From the IMG/VR virus record IMGVR_UViG_3300003886_000004, positions 1 through 58,324 of that record: a DNA stretch of 58,324 nucleotides; one strand, given 5' to 3'. Below, one piece after another: positions 1 to 7,921 of the stretch. The stretch's first letter is position 1. The number at the start of each line of letters is the position of its first letter. The DNA comes from a virus. A program made the translations under genes and the position numbers. The notes under the pieces are model-generated. The model searched no databases. It was not told the DNA's origin and saw only the letters and a list, made by a program, of their open reading frames with translations.

Positions 1-477
1 CCCACGATATGTCAGGACTTGCTGTTGTAGGTGTGGTAGTCAATCGATCAAACAATAGATCAATATCACCTTGACTTAGTGCAGATTGGAATAATTTGAT
101 TTCGGCTAGGTCTCCATTAAAGTAGCCTGATGGCGTTGAGTCGTTGTACCGACCTATCGCAAAAGTATTTGAGGCCGCTGGAAACAGAACGCTTGAGCTA
201 TTTGTGCCTTCCGGTACACCATCGACATATAGTTCACGGTCAGTAGCACTGCGCCACACACCAACCACATGATGCCAATTTCCGTCGTTGATTAACGTCG
301 TACCTGTTATGTTTTGACTAGATCCATTCCTGGCCAACACCATGGCCTCGCCGTCACCTCTGATTAACAAACCACAGTAAGATGATGGTGCATTATTCCG
401 ACCCAGAAATGCAGCTACACCCGAACTTGTCGATGTTGTCCGTACCCACGCCGATATTGAAAATGGGTAGCTGTAGC
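1..477 (-). CDS. LamG (laminin-G/concanavalin-like) domain of the tail spike, displaced out of frame; continues past base 1
   Basis: Reading the minus strand with one copy of the nearby 34-bp duplication removed gives a continuous LamG fold. It follows the start FSISAWV with the typical landmarks NWHHVVGVW, ELYVDGV, FAIGRYN and GDLAEIKLF. The frame is open to base 1 and would continue at base 58324 into the beta-helix protein if the map is circular. As the sequence stands, this part is out of frame with the start codon at 782 and would not be translated as one protein. LamG domains bind carbohydrates or protein ligands, so a role in host-surface binding is likely (inference). Confidence 0.65.
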
Positions 478-782
478 ACCCACGCCGATATTGAAAATGG
501 GTAGCTGTAGCCCGATATTGGTGCATGGGCATAATCATTCGACCCATCAAAAGACAATATAGGCCTGTTAACAGCAACAGGGAAATTGTTATGGGGTAAT
601 AGTGATTCCAAAACAGGAATCCCATTCACCAAAGAGTTTTGATACTCGGTTTCATCAAGCACCCATTGAACAACTGATGGGATCTGATCGGGGTTGAATA
701 CTGGCGTGGATTCTTGATTTCCCCCAAATATGTGAGGTGAAGCAACTGATCTAGCTAACAGGTTTCCCAATAATTTAACCAT
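393..782 (-). CDS. N-terminal fragment of LamG/beta-helix tail spike, truncated by frameshift
   Basis: This 129-residue frame starts with ATG at 782, carries a phage-type N-terminal part and the beginning of a LamG domain (PILSFDGSNDYAHAP, FSISAWV), then leaves the LamG frame at a perfect 34-bp tandem duplication and stops at 393. Removing one copy (34 is not a multiple of 3) restores a frame through the rest of LamG and, across the probable circular join, through the beta-helix to 56895. That gives about 725 residues, and the base count is exactly divisible by three. Either the gene is genuinely broken or switchable, or the duplication is an assembly error. Confidence 0.7.
   Translation of the reverse strand: MVKLLGNLLARSVASPHIFGGNQESTPVFNPDQIPSVVQWVLDETEYQNSLVNGIPVLESLLPHNNFPVAVNRPILSFDGSNDYAHAPISGYSYPFSISAWVLQLPIFNIGVGTDNIDKFGCSCISGSE
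444..511. repeat. Perfect 34-bp tandem duplication (444-477 and 478-511)
   Basis: Two identical 34-bp units stand head to tail inside the spike gene. The unit contains ccgatattg, and a third copy of that short string follows directly at about 512-520, so slippage is easy. The extra copy shifts the reading frame by one base and inactivates the LamG part. Confidence 0.95.
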
Positions 783-784
783 GG

Positions 785-1114
785 TTATTTTTTAACCTGT
801 GGTTCTATGATAGCTGTTATTTGATCTATCAATGAATCCAATCCTTTTTGTAAAGTTTTGTATTCAGCTAAAGCCATATTATGTCTTTCATCTTCAGTAT
901 CCCCAGTTGAAGGGTTGATCCCTCTTACTTGTGCATCATGAAGTAGAAATTGTTTTTGAAATCCAATTAGAATCAGAGACACTACTTGCATTTGAATTGC
1001 TACCAATCTCAAATCGGCTGAAAACTTATTCAGAATCCAATAAAGAACGAATACAAAACAAGCTGCAATCAATCCGTTTTCTAAAACTTGGGTCAGCATA
1101 ATATCGAAAGACAT
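785..1114 (-). CDS. Putative holin, one transmembrane segment
   Basis: A 109-residue protein with one N-terminal membrane segment (about residues 11-29, GLIAACFVFVLYWIL) and a charged, helical cytoplasmic tail. This is the architecture of BhlA-type small holins. A good Shine-Dalgarno (AGGA) precedes the ATG. It lies directly downstream of a PKD/thioredoxin-like protein and a subtilisin-like protease, making a plausible lysis group. Holins form membrane lesions that release the lysin. The assignment rests on topology and context, and it could instead be a membrane anchor of unknown role. Confidence 0.5.
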   Translation of the reverse strand: MSFDIMLTQVLENGLIAACFVFVLYWILNKFSADLRLVAIQMQVVSLILIGFQKQFLLHDAQVRGINPSTGDTEDERHNMALAEYKTLQKGLDSLIDQITAIIEPQVKK

Positions 1115-1116
1115 TT

Positions 1117-2040
1117 TTAATTCCTGCTTAAAGAAGTAATTTCACTAGTTAAATTTTCCAAAGTTTGATAACCTTCCAAACTTGTAACCCCTCCAACTCC
1201 TGCAACCAAGAAGATGGGGTATTTTTCTCTGTGTGAAGAAGTAAAAATTTGAACAATCACACCGGAACTTAACAGTTTAGGTAACACTTGATCTTTCCAT
1301 TGATCACAAGGGACACAAGGAGAGTTAGATACAAAAGCTAACACAACTGGTTTACTTGACAATCCTGTAATAACAGATGAAATTACTGACATGTAATCTT
1401 TTGACGTAGTAATTTTGTATTGGTCTATTTCCTTGTTTACTGGAATTCTCCAAAGAGTTTTCCAATCATACCCACGTTGTTGACGTCCTCTGGAAAGTAG
1501 AACTTTTTCAATCTCAGAAAGAACTAGATATCGGGTCTCTGATAGATCTCCAGTATCTTTAATCTTGGCTAAAGCTTCAACTAACCTAACTGTAGTAATT
1601 TGATCACCTAATGTAACTTGACCTGACCTACTAGCTTTTTCTACTTCAATGAAATTATTTGTAGGAGGGTCAGGATTATCAGGGAGATCAGGATTATCAG
1701 GATTGGTTGGCGATGTCCCTGAAACCACAATTGTATGTGTTGCATGATTTATACTTTCAGCATCTACTGCTACATAGTCAAAATCGTAAACACCCGGAAT
1801 CATTATTGACGTAAAGAATGAAGTCCCACAATTAGCTCCTTGATCTTTCAGATTAGAAGGCATGATCCAGTGAAACCTATCACCAATAGAATCCATAGCA
1901 TTGAGAACTATGAATTGTCCTGGTACTACTTTCGTTGGTCCTGAGATGATCGCTTCTGCACTATGTACCTTCATGTTAGACAGAAGGATAAAAATCAAAA
2001 CACCTAAAACTATAACAAGCAGTTTGGGGGTTACAGCCAT
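1117..2040 (-). CDS. Exported PKD-like protein with C-terminal thioredoxin-like CxxC
   Basis: 307 residues. An N-terminal hydrophobic segment (about 7-22) acts as signal peptide or membrane anchor. It is followed by an Ig/PKD-like beta domain (about 30-107), a Pro/Asn/Asp-rich linker (about 109-128), and a C-terminal domain with CVPC at 242-245 set in a thioredoxin-like context (VVLAFVSNSPCVPCDQW). This suggests a periplasmic thiol-disulfide protein tethered outside the membrane. Its start overlaps the end of the subtilase gene by 10 bp. It could affect envelope disulfides, disable a surface layer, or be a structural spacer; no function is proven. Confidence 0.6.
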   Translation of the reverse strand: MAVTPKLLVIVLGVLIFILLSNMKVHSAEAIISGPTKVVPGQFIVLNAMDSIGDRFHWIMPSNLKDQGANCGTSFFTSIMIPGVYDFDYVAVDAESINHATHTIVVSGTSPTNPDNPDLPDNPDPPTNNFIEVEKASRSGQVTLGDQITTVRLVEALAKIKDTGDLSETRYLVLSEIEKVLLSRGRQQRGYDWKTLWRIPVNKEIDQYKITTSKDYMSVISSVITGLSSKPVVLAFVSNSPCVPCDQWKDQVLPKLLSSGVIVQIFTSSHREKYPIFLVAGVGGVTSLEGYQTLENLTSEITSLSRN

Positions 2041-2957
2041 TTTAGTTCCTTGTTCAAAAGGGTATTTATAATCTGGCCATAGATGGGGACACCATAACCG
2101 AATCTAGGGTCACGTCCAGGATCGCCTCGATCTTCAGCATTTAGTTTTATGAACTCTCGAAACGATTCGATTGCAGTCCATTGAACTCCTCCAGTACGTC
2201 TCATCAATTCTACTATCAAAGCTAGAACACCTGAACCGAAAGGGGTTGCCATACTTGTTCCTGACATTGAAGTGTAACCACCTCTATAAGAAGTAGACAC
2301 AATGTCTTGTCCAGGGGTTGCCCAGTCGATCTCTCGACCTCCTGAGGAGAAATTGGCAATTGATCCGTCCTTTCGAGTTGCACCGTTACAGATGCAATTA
2401 GGATACTTAGAAGGCCACCCAATAGTATTCCTACCATTGTATCCTGAGTTACCTGAAGCGGCGTTAACGATACAACCGTTTTCCCAAGCATAATCAATCC
2501 CTTCATTTGTAGGTCTGTAAGATGAACCCCCTCCAAGACTCATATTGATAATGTCTGCTCCTTCATCTACAGCCCAACGAATACCTTCAGCAATCCCCGA
2601 ACTACTACCTGATCCACTGTTTGAAAGAACCTTTCCAACTAATAGCTCAGCTTCCGGGGCTGTTCCAATTCCGTTACGTCCTAAAGCCGTACCTGCAACA
2701 TGTGTTCCGTGTCCGTTACCGTCATTGAAACTTTGACCCCTTATAAAGGATTTAGTTGATATCGGAGTAGGTAAATCAGTATGTGTATTCATTCCAGTAT
2801 CTAGGATAGCAATTTTGATTGTTTTTCCTGTGGCTACTTTCCATACATCCCCCCAGACATCTTTTGGTAGATGCCAGAGATTCGATACCATTGTAAATAT
2901 AATATCGTCTACAACTGTGTCTGGGGGAATTGAAATTGGGGGGTCAAAGTTATTCAT
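2031..2957 (-). CDS. Subtilisin-like serine protease (peptidase S8)
   Basis: 308 residues with the full S8 catalytic set: Asp53 in AILDTG, His83 in HGTHVAGT, oxyanion Asn170 in AASGN, and Ser235 in GTSMATP. There is no signal peptide and only about 45 residues before the catalytic domain, so it would need a holin or cell damage to reach the envelope. It sits between capsid genes and a holin candidate. No peptidoglycan hydrolase is recognisable in the window, so it may be the lysin for a protein-rich cell envelope, or a virion-maturation protease. Family assignment is certain; role is inferred. Confidence 0.93.
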   Translation of the reverse strand: MNNFDPPISIPPDTVVDDIIFTMVSNLWHLPKDVWGDVWKVATGKTIKIAILDTGMNTHTDLPTPISTKSFIRGQSFNDGNGHGTHVAGTALGRNGIGTAPEAELLVGKVLSNSGSGSSSGIAEGIRWAVDEGADIINMSLGGGSSYRPTNEGIDYAWENGCIVNAASGNSGYNGRNTIGWPSKYPNCICNGATRKDGSIANFSSGGREIDWATPGQDIVSTSYRGGYTSMSGTSMATPFGSGVLALIVELMRRTGGVQWTAIESFREFIKLNAEDRGDPGRDPRFGYGVPIYGQIINTLLNKELKWL

Positions 2958-3217
2958 CCAAACAGTCCAATCAATTTGACGATCAAAGGGAGAAGTCTTT
3001 CCAAGAATTCAATCAGACCGTCCCAATCGATTCGAGGGTCTCCTTCTTGAATGGTGATTACATCACTGTGATAAGCTTGTGCAATCACTTCATCCAGAAC
3101 CAACTCACGAACACGGGAACGTTTCAATTTTCTCAACATTCTTCGTTTTTTACGATTACTGTAATCGGAAGATTTGATTGTTTGTTCAACTCGCTTTAGT
3201 AGTTTTGCCTGGTCCAT
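2954..3217 (-). CDS. Small protein with basic N-terminal half and hydrophobic C-terminal tail
   Basis: 87 residues, unknown family. A Lys/Arg-rich helix (about 20-38) is followed by an acidic stretch and a hydrophobic, possibly amphipathic C-terminus (FLERLLPLIVKLIGLFG). Its stop overlaps the subtilase start by an ATGA-type junction, so the two are translationally coupled. The next upstream gene has a similar hydrophobic tail. It may be a second lysis factor or regulator, but nothing identifies it. Confidence 0.6.
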   Translation of the reverse strand: MDQAKLLKRVEQTIKSSDYSNRKKRRMLRKLKRSRVRELVLDEVIAQAYHSDVITIQEGDPRIDWDGLIEFLERLLPLIVKLIGLFG

Positions 3218-3226
3218 GTTAATTTA

Positions 3227-3565
3227 TCACTTCATCAAAAGGGAAAAGAGTCTAAACAACTTAATCAGCAACAAAGGATTGATTCCTTTAGTTGATACAT
3301 CTGAAGTTATTGATTCAAGTTGATTTTCACAAAGAACCAAAACTTCATTCGCTACAGAGGTTACAGTTTGGTTTTCAAGAATACCTACACTGCTTGTTGG
3401 TGGGGTGAATACTTCGATGGTTGATCCAGTAATCCAAAGAATCAATTTAATCGATTCAATCGATTCAGTTAGTATCTCACCGTTTTTAATGATTTCAATC
3501 AAACGTTTGACTGAATCCATCGGGAGTTCTACAGGAAAATTAGGTAAGGATGAATCGCTGTTCAT
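3227..3565 (-). CDS. Small protein with hydrophobic C-terminal tail, unknown
   Basis: 112 residues preceded by a clear GGAG ribosome-binding site. The body is mildly acidic with Thr/Ser/Val-rich stretches. The C-terminus (NPLLLIKLFRLFSLLMK) resembles in style the tail of the neighbouring 87-residue protein. No family is recognised. Confidence 0.6.
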   Translation of the reverse strand: MNSDSSLPNFPVELPMDSVKRLIEIIKNGEILTESIESIKLILWITGSTIEVFTPPTSSVGILENQTVTSVANEVLVLCENQLESITSDVSTKGINPLLLIKLFRLFSLLMK

Positions 3566-3596
3566 GGGTTCTCCAATGTAAGAAGGGGGAAATTCA

Positions 3597-4019
3597 TTAT
3601 TCGGTTACAGTTACCGAGGAAATGATATTTTCTACGATTTCAGATTTAGTGTCCTCATCAGAAATTACAACTTCTAGCTCTTTTGCATAGGATTGCAAAT
3701 CTACAAAAGACATTGCATCAAGTTCTTTTTGCAGATTTCTATCATCTTCAGACAAAGATACAGGTTCAGATTTCAAATCTTTACGTCGATTCAATTCCTC
3801 TTCCAAAGCATCATCAGACATACTAGAGAGTATATCAGTTCTTGGAATACCATTTGAAATATCCCGAAACTTTTCCGGGTATAGTTCTGATAGGTTTGTA
3901 TCTGATTCAAAGATCGTACCTTTGGTCAGTGTTTTACTTTCTGTTAAAACCTTACCAGTCTTATCCGTAGTAGCACCTACTCGGTGACATCCTCGCATTA
4001 GCTGAAGTTTGAAGTTCAT
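3597..4019 (-). CDS. Head-associated protein with SAP/HeH-like C-terminus
   Basis: The internal ATG at 4019 is preferred over the frame's first Met, giving 140 residues beginning MNFKLQLMRGCHRV. The C-terminal part (MSFVDLQSYAKELEV, then DTKSEIVENI) looks like a short SAP/HeH helix-extension-helix module, common in phage head-tail completion proteins. Placed immediately downstream of the major capsid gene, it may be a minor capsid or neck protein. Confidence 0.55.
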   Translation of the reverse strand: MNFKLQLMRGCHRVGATTDKTGKVLTESKTLTKGTIFESDTNLSELYPEKFRDISNGIPRTDILSSMSDDALEEELNRRKDLKSEPVSLSEDDRNLQKELDAMSFVDLQSYAKELEVVISDEDTKSEIVENIISSVTVTE

Positions 4020-4064
4020 TTTGTATCTTTCTGTGTGTAGTAAATAAGGGGGGTAAGGGATCAA

Positions 4065-5174
4065 CTAGGAAGTTGTTCCGTGTCCAATTCCAGTGTTACC
4101 GTTGTAATCAGAACGGAGTTGAGGGACTTGGATCGCCATAACCTTGAAATCCAAACGCATTCCACCCATCGTTGACCATTGTACAGTACGGATCTCCATA
4201 CCATTAACAGCCCGACAAACATCAGGAGTCATTTGAACCAACAGAATAGTAAACGTGTTAGGTAGAAAATCTAACCTAATAGGTTTGCCAATGATCTGGT
4301 CAAGTTTACCAATTCGATCACGTAAGGTGTTATCGCCTTTCTCAGCTGAATAGTCGATATCCATATGCTTCGACCAATCAGTACTGTGATAACATTTGAA
4401 TGGTCCGTAGAAATTGTTATCATTCAACGAATCAATCAGATCCAAGATATCATCAATTGCTTGTGCAGGGGTCCAACCCCCGGCAGTGGGTGCAGTGAAG
4501 TCAATCTTAGTAACTCGGTCAGGAAAGTTAGTGTAACCATAAACTTTAGGGACACTACCATACTCAGCTACCGAAGTAGGTGACAGAGAAGGACCAACAA
4601 GAGTCCCTAGAGTCATCTTCTCAATCTCCTCAGCTACTCTTCGTCCAGCAGATTCACCCATTGCAGTATCAATTGGGGTACCCAACTTCCTGGAGACAAG
4701 CAATCTACGACTTGAAAACCAAAAAGGTGAATGCACAATCGGAAGGGGTAACCCTTCTAGTTGGAACAGAGGGGCGTCCCTTCGTCCTTCAGTCATACCG
4801 TCAAAATCAACGAATGCTTCTCCTGGGTCACTCATAGTCTCATGTTCTAAGACCAGGGATGACATACCGTCGAATCCACCAAAGGTATTGGCGTTTCTCA
4901 AATCAGCATACGCCCTAAGACGTTGACGAGCCGCTCTAATGACTACCTTATCAAAAGAAGCCCATTCGTCTTTTCTTAGTGTAGCAGCGTTAGCAGTCAA
5001 TACAGCCTCTTCAATAGGTTTACCTTTAGCGTCGGTACCCGTATTGACAGAGATGTAGTTTTGATTGTCGTCCCCAATGTAAGGACGTAAAGCACGGTAG
5101 TCGCCTTCAGATTGTAGCAATCTACTTGCTACGTCTCCAAATGCTTGACCGTTATGGATAATGTCCAGTGGCAT
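4065..5174 (-). CDS. Major capsid protein (HK97 fold)
   Basis: 369 residues with the composition and order typical of encapsulin-like HK97-fold capsid subunits. There is an N-arm, the helical stretch LRKDEWASFDKVVIRAARQ, an A-domain region with YHSTDWSKHM, and late beta segments (GMEIRTVQWSTMGGMRLDF). It stands two genes after the DUF2213 protease and next to a decoration-like protein, the usual head-gene order. No delta-domain separate from the upstream scaffold candidate is obvious. Confidence 0.8.
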   Translation of the reverse strand: MPLDIIHNGQAFGDVASRLLQSEGDYRALRPYIGDDNQNYISVNTGTDAKGKPIEEAVLTANAATLRKDEWASFDKVVIRAARQRLRAYADLRNANTFGGFDGMSSLVLEHETMSDPGEAFVDFDGMTEGRRDAPLFQLEGLPLPIVHSPFWFSSRRLLVSRKLGTPIDTAMGESAGRRVAEEIEKMTLGTLVGPSLSPTSVAEYGSVPKVYGYTNFPDRVTKIDFTAPTAGGWTPAQAIDDILDLIDSLNDNNFYGPFKCYHSTDWSKHMDIDYSAEKGDNTLRDRIGKLDQIIGKPIRLDFLPNTFTILLVQMTPDVCRAVNGMEIRTVQWSTMGGMRLDFKVMAIQVPQLRSDYNGNTGIGHGTTS

Positions 5175-5216
5175 TGTGATTTCCTTTTTGTGATTAAAAT
5201 GAAGTAGTTAAAGTTC

Positions 5217-5660
5217 TTATCGACCAGTACATTCGACAAGGACTAAAGTATCAGTAGTTAGTGCTCCGGGAGTTTCCAAAATTGTAAACCCTTCGGATTC
5301 AACAGCACCTGTAGTTTCGATGAAGTTACCTTCACTGACATCACAGATAAGTTTATCACCAACTACAAGTGTATCTGCCGTTTCATCAGCTAATACTTGA
5401 ATCTCGTCTCCAGCTACTGGACAATAGACTCTCACCCTTGCCCCGGCTGCATAAGCGGTTAGTGTAGTCATGGATAGATTCGCATCTTCTATGACAATCA
5501 ACCAGGTTCCCCTTTCTCCATCAACCGCAGAGTTACCAACGATAAGCTCCCCGGCAGCATTACGTTGTACAGCCATTCCAGGTAGCAATACCGTAGATGC
5601 TTCTGCCATCACTTCTTTGCAGTGTCCTCTACCTTTCAGGACAATTACATTTCTAGCCAT
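5217..5660 (-). CDS. Capsid decoration protein candidate
   Basis: 147 residues from the ATG at 5660. This start is favoured because GAGG lies 9 bases upstream, and because the longer frame would run into a terminator hairpin at 5686-5731. The protein is beta-rich with many Gly/Thr/Val residues, and its position just before the major capsid gene fits a head decoration or stabilisation protein. Short DUF2190-like decoration proteins look similar; direct homology is not established here. Confidence 0.55.
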   Translation of the reverse strand: MARNVIVLKGRGHCKEVMAEASTVLLPGMAVQRNAAGELIVGNSAVDGERGTWLIVIEDANLSMTTLTAYAAGARVRVYCPVAGDEIQVLADETADTLVVGDKLICDVSEGNFIETTGAVESEGFTILETPGALTTDTLVLVECTGR

Positions 5661-5685
5661 TTCAGACATCCTCATAGTTACAGGT

Positions 5686-5731
5686 AAAAAACGGACCTCA
5701 GCCAAATCATTTCTAACCCAGCCGAGGTCCG
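5686..5731 (-). terminator. Intrinsic terminator/attenuator inside the head operon
   Basis: On the minus strand an 8-bp stem (CGGACCTC/GAGGTCCG) is followed at once by six T residues. It lies between the scaffold-like gene and the decoration and capsid genes. The loop is long (24 nt), so termination may be partial. This would let capsid-gene transcript levels differ from those of the protease and scaffold. Confidence 0.6.
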
Positions 5732-5759
5732 CACCCCCCTCTGAGCAGAAAGTGTAAGA

Positions 5760-6458
5760 TTAGTCGTTAGTGTTGATTGTAGAATAATCCAAATCTTCAC
5801 TAACCAAAGCAGTCTCTTTCTTGTTTCCTGTCACACGAACCCCTGATCGACCTTGGTAGTTCGGGAAGGTTCTTGACAAGTCTTGTGATTCTTGAACTTT
5901 TTCAGACTCTTCACAAAGAGAGGTAATGCCAGTCAATTGATTGATTGTCATTTTTTGAAGTTGATCTTCAGTAAAGATGTTTTTGTCGTTGTCAGTGATC
6001 TTTGCAACCATTTGATCACGTTGTGCATTTTCCCTTTGAATTGCATTTACAACTACCGATCGAATCTCTTCCGGTGCAGAAGCTAGCCATTCTTCATTAT
6101 CAAGTTCTGTTTCTTGATTAGCTGTAACTTTCTTTGTCCGTTTGTCCAATTCTTTCTTTAAGTGACTGGTAGAGTATTCTTTCAGATCACCTTCTTCGTC
6201 TTTTTCTGTTTCTTTCTTTTTACTCTTCATCCCTTTCAGTTTCTTTTTACCCTTCATTCCTTTTTTGTCTTTGTATTCCATATTGACTCCGAGGGTTTCT
6301 GAAAACTCTTCTCCTGCTAGATTGACCAACATTACGTCATCCATCTTTTCCAGAGTATCGAAATCATTTTCACCAAACATTGGTTCAGTCTCACAATCGC
6401 AGTTACCCACAAGATGATCCACAAGGGTCTCTCGTTGGTCTTCAGTTAGTTCTTCCAC
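5760..6458 (-). CDS. Scaffold-like acidic/lysine-rich head protein
   Basis: 232 residues starting with GTG, supported by GAGGAG six bases upstream. The N-terminal region is acidic, the middle (about 62-90) is a Lys/Met/Gly-rich block followed by Glu/Asp, and the rest is helical and Gln/Asn-rich. It lies between the DUF2213-type protease and the capsid gene, where a scaffold is expected, and its charge pattern and lack of a globular fold fit that role. No sequence family is recognised. Confidence 0.55.
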   Translation of the reverse strand: MEELTEDQRETLVDHLVGNCDCETEPMFGENDFDTLEKMDDVMLVNLAGEEFSETLGVNMEYKDKKGMKGKKKLKGMKSKKKETEKDEEGDLKEYSTSHLKKELDKRTKKVTANQETELDNEEWLASAPEEIRSVVVNAIQRENAQRDQMVAKITDNDKNIFTEDQLQKMTINQLTGITSLCEESEKVQESQDLSRTFPNYQGRSGVRVTGNKKETALVSEDLDYSTINTND

Positions 6459-6505
6459 AGTAATCTCCTCACAAGTAAAAATAGAAATTGTTCAACACAA
6501 ACAAT

Positions 6506-6904
6506 TCACGCAGTCGGGTCAAAGAGTGCTCTAATTTCTAATCGAGCTTCTCCAGTATTCGTAACGTACAAAGCTATAATATCTGTAGTTACGGGATTTG
6601 TAGGGCTATCTACCATTCCAGCACTCCAAATAATTGGTTTCCCATCAACCAAATCAAACACATTATCTGGAGTGATTGTATCATTAGTACCTACAGTCAT
6701 GTTCCCTCCAACACTCCAGATAGCAAATGATTTGCATTGACTTACATCCAGAGTAAACGCAACAAGTTGACTAAGGCTGTCAGTAATTGATTCACTGATT
6801 GATAACTCGCTTCCTGCAACTTGGGTATTCGTGGAAGCACGAGAAACATTTCCATTGCTATCTGTGTAGCTTGTGTTCTGTCTTACTGTGTGCGTGAACG
6901 ACAT
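6506..6904 (-). CDS. Virion-associated beta-rich protein, unknown
   Basis: 132 residues from the ATG at 6904; GAGG lies 9 bases upstream, and an in-frame TTG two codons earlier is less likely. Serine/threonine-rich with alternating hydrophobic strands. It overlaps the 3' end of the protease gene by 22 bp. Position and composition suggest a minor head or decoration protein. Confidence 0.55.
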   Translation of the reverse strand: MSFTHTVRQNTSYTDSNGNVSRASTNTQVAGSELSISESITDSLSQLVAFTLDVSQCKSFAIWSVGGNMTVGTNDTITPDNVFDLVDGKPIIWSAGMVDSPTNPVTTDIIALYVTNTGEARLEIRALFDPTA

Positions 6905-7818
6905 GGACAAATACCTCTGTGATTAGATGAATGGAGAATAGAGTTTATGTTTAGTCTGGATCCAACACAAGTAGAATTGTTTGTATTCACTACAGGTTCG
7001 TAAGATATCTTTGATACAACCTCAACAGGTTCACCAGAGACTTTAACCTTGTCGCCTTTCTTAGTGTAACTCAGTTCGTAAGCTACTCCGTTTTTTTCAT
7101 ACACGACAGATTTGTCAAACACCTCACGTACCCAAAGATCTATATTTGGATATGTATCAGGTTGACCTTTGGTAAGGAATTTTTTGATTGCATCAGCTAA
7201 TCGAACTCTGATATCGTTATGAGAAATCTTGTTAACAGTGAGTTCTTTGGTTTCGCCATTTTCATTGACCAGAACACCACAGCCATCTTCAAGACTACAA
7301 GCTCCCTCATCGTCTAATAGAATAGCCAAATGATCTGGATCAAAACTATTGACTACGTGAGTGTATTTTTTACCTTTGTATTTTCCAGATCTTTTAGAAG
7401 CTTTTACAAAACTTCCAGTAGACAGTTCTATGTTTTCATTGGCTTCAAGTTTTTCAATGATTCTAGGGTCAACCTCATTAGATTTTTCAACATCAAACCA
7501 GGCTTCACCACTGAGGGTCTTTCCACCTTTAACATTGAATACAAACCCAATTCCTTGATTGTTCAAAATCTTAGGGTCACGGGCAGAGATATACTCACCA
7601 GAAGAATTTTTAGGGTGATTAACTACCAGAGGCATTTGATTCCAACGATTGACTCGTTCGTTGATTCTACTTTTTGTGTACAGAGCGTTACCTTCACTTC
7701 CAGGTAACACACCAGGCACAATCATAGAGACAGGAGCAACCAGATACTCCTTACCATTCAAGGTTTCGGTTTTCACCTTACCTTGGGAGTTGGCGATCAA
7801 AAGTTGTAGTTTAGACAT
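6883..7818 (-). CDS. Prohead protease, DUF2213 type
   Basis: 311 residues. The stretches LVVNHPKNSSGEYISARDPK, GIGFVFNVKGG, ENIELSTGSFVKA and DHLAILLDDEGACSLEDGCG match the DUF2213 pattern of putative phage prohead proteases. It lies downstream of portal and minor head genes. It probably processes scaffold and capsid during head maturation. The C-terminal about 25 residues are Cys/His/Arg-rich and overlap the next gene. Confidence 0.75.
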   Translation of the reverse strand: MSKLQLLIANSQGKVKTETLNGKEYLVAPVSMIVPGVLPGSEGNALYTKSRINERVNRWNQMPLVVNHPKNSSGEYISARDPKILNNQGIGFVFNVKGGKTLSGEAWFDVEKSNEVDPRIIEKLEANENIELSTGSFVKASKRSGKYKGKKYTHVVNSFDPDHLAILLDDEGACSLEDGCGVLVNENGETKELTVNKISHNDIRVRLADAIKKFLTKGQPDTYPNIDLWVREVFDKSVVYEKNGVAYELSYTKKGDKVKVSGEPVEVVSKISYEPVVNTNNSTCVGSRLNINSILHSSNHRGICPCRSRTQ

Positions 7819-7921
7819 AGACGGCCTAGGATCGTTTCTAAGGAGTATTTGGGGTTCACGGGTAAATGAAGCCTAACCACCTAGAAACGTCCGTTACAAG
7901 TCGTTCTAGGCCGTTCTAACG
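7819..7921 (-). promoter_or_regulatory. Intergenic region with repeated CGTTCTA-type half-sites, possible control region for head genes
   Basis: This gap holds four related short elements in both orientations: cgtttctaagg, cctagaaacg, cgttctagg and cgttctaacg. A sequence sharing 18 of 19 bases with one of them recurs near 31548-31566. The gap precedes the protease/capsid group. No clear -35/-10 pair is visible, so operator or phage-specific promoter function is only a guess. Confidence 0.3.

Noticed and set aside
2222-2536. Second minus-strand frame inside the subtilase gene
   Set aside because: Shadow of the protease, which has all catalytic motifs in its own frame.
7330-7876. Plus-strand frames opposite the DUF2213-like protease
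   Set aside because: They are antisense shadows without ribosome-binding sites; the protease frame carries the family motifs.
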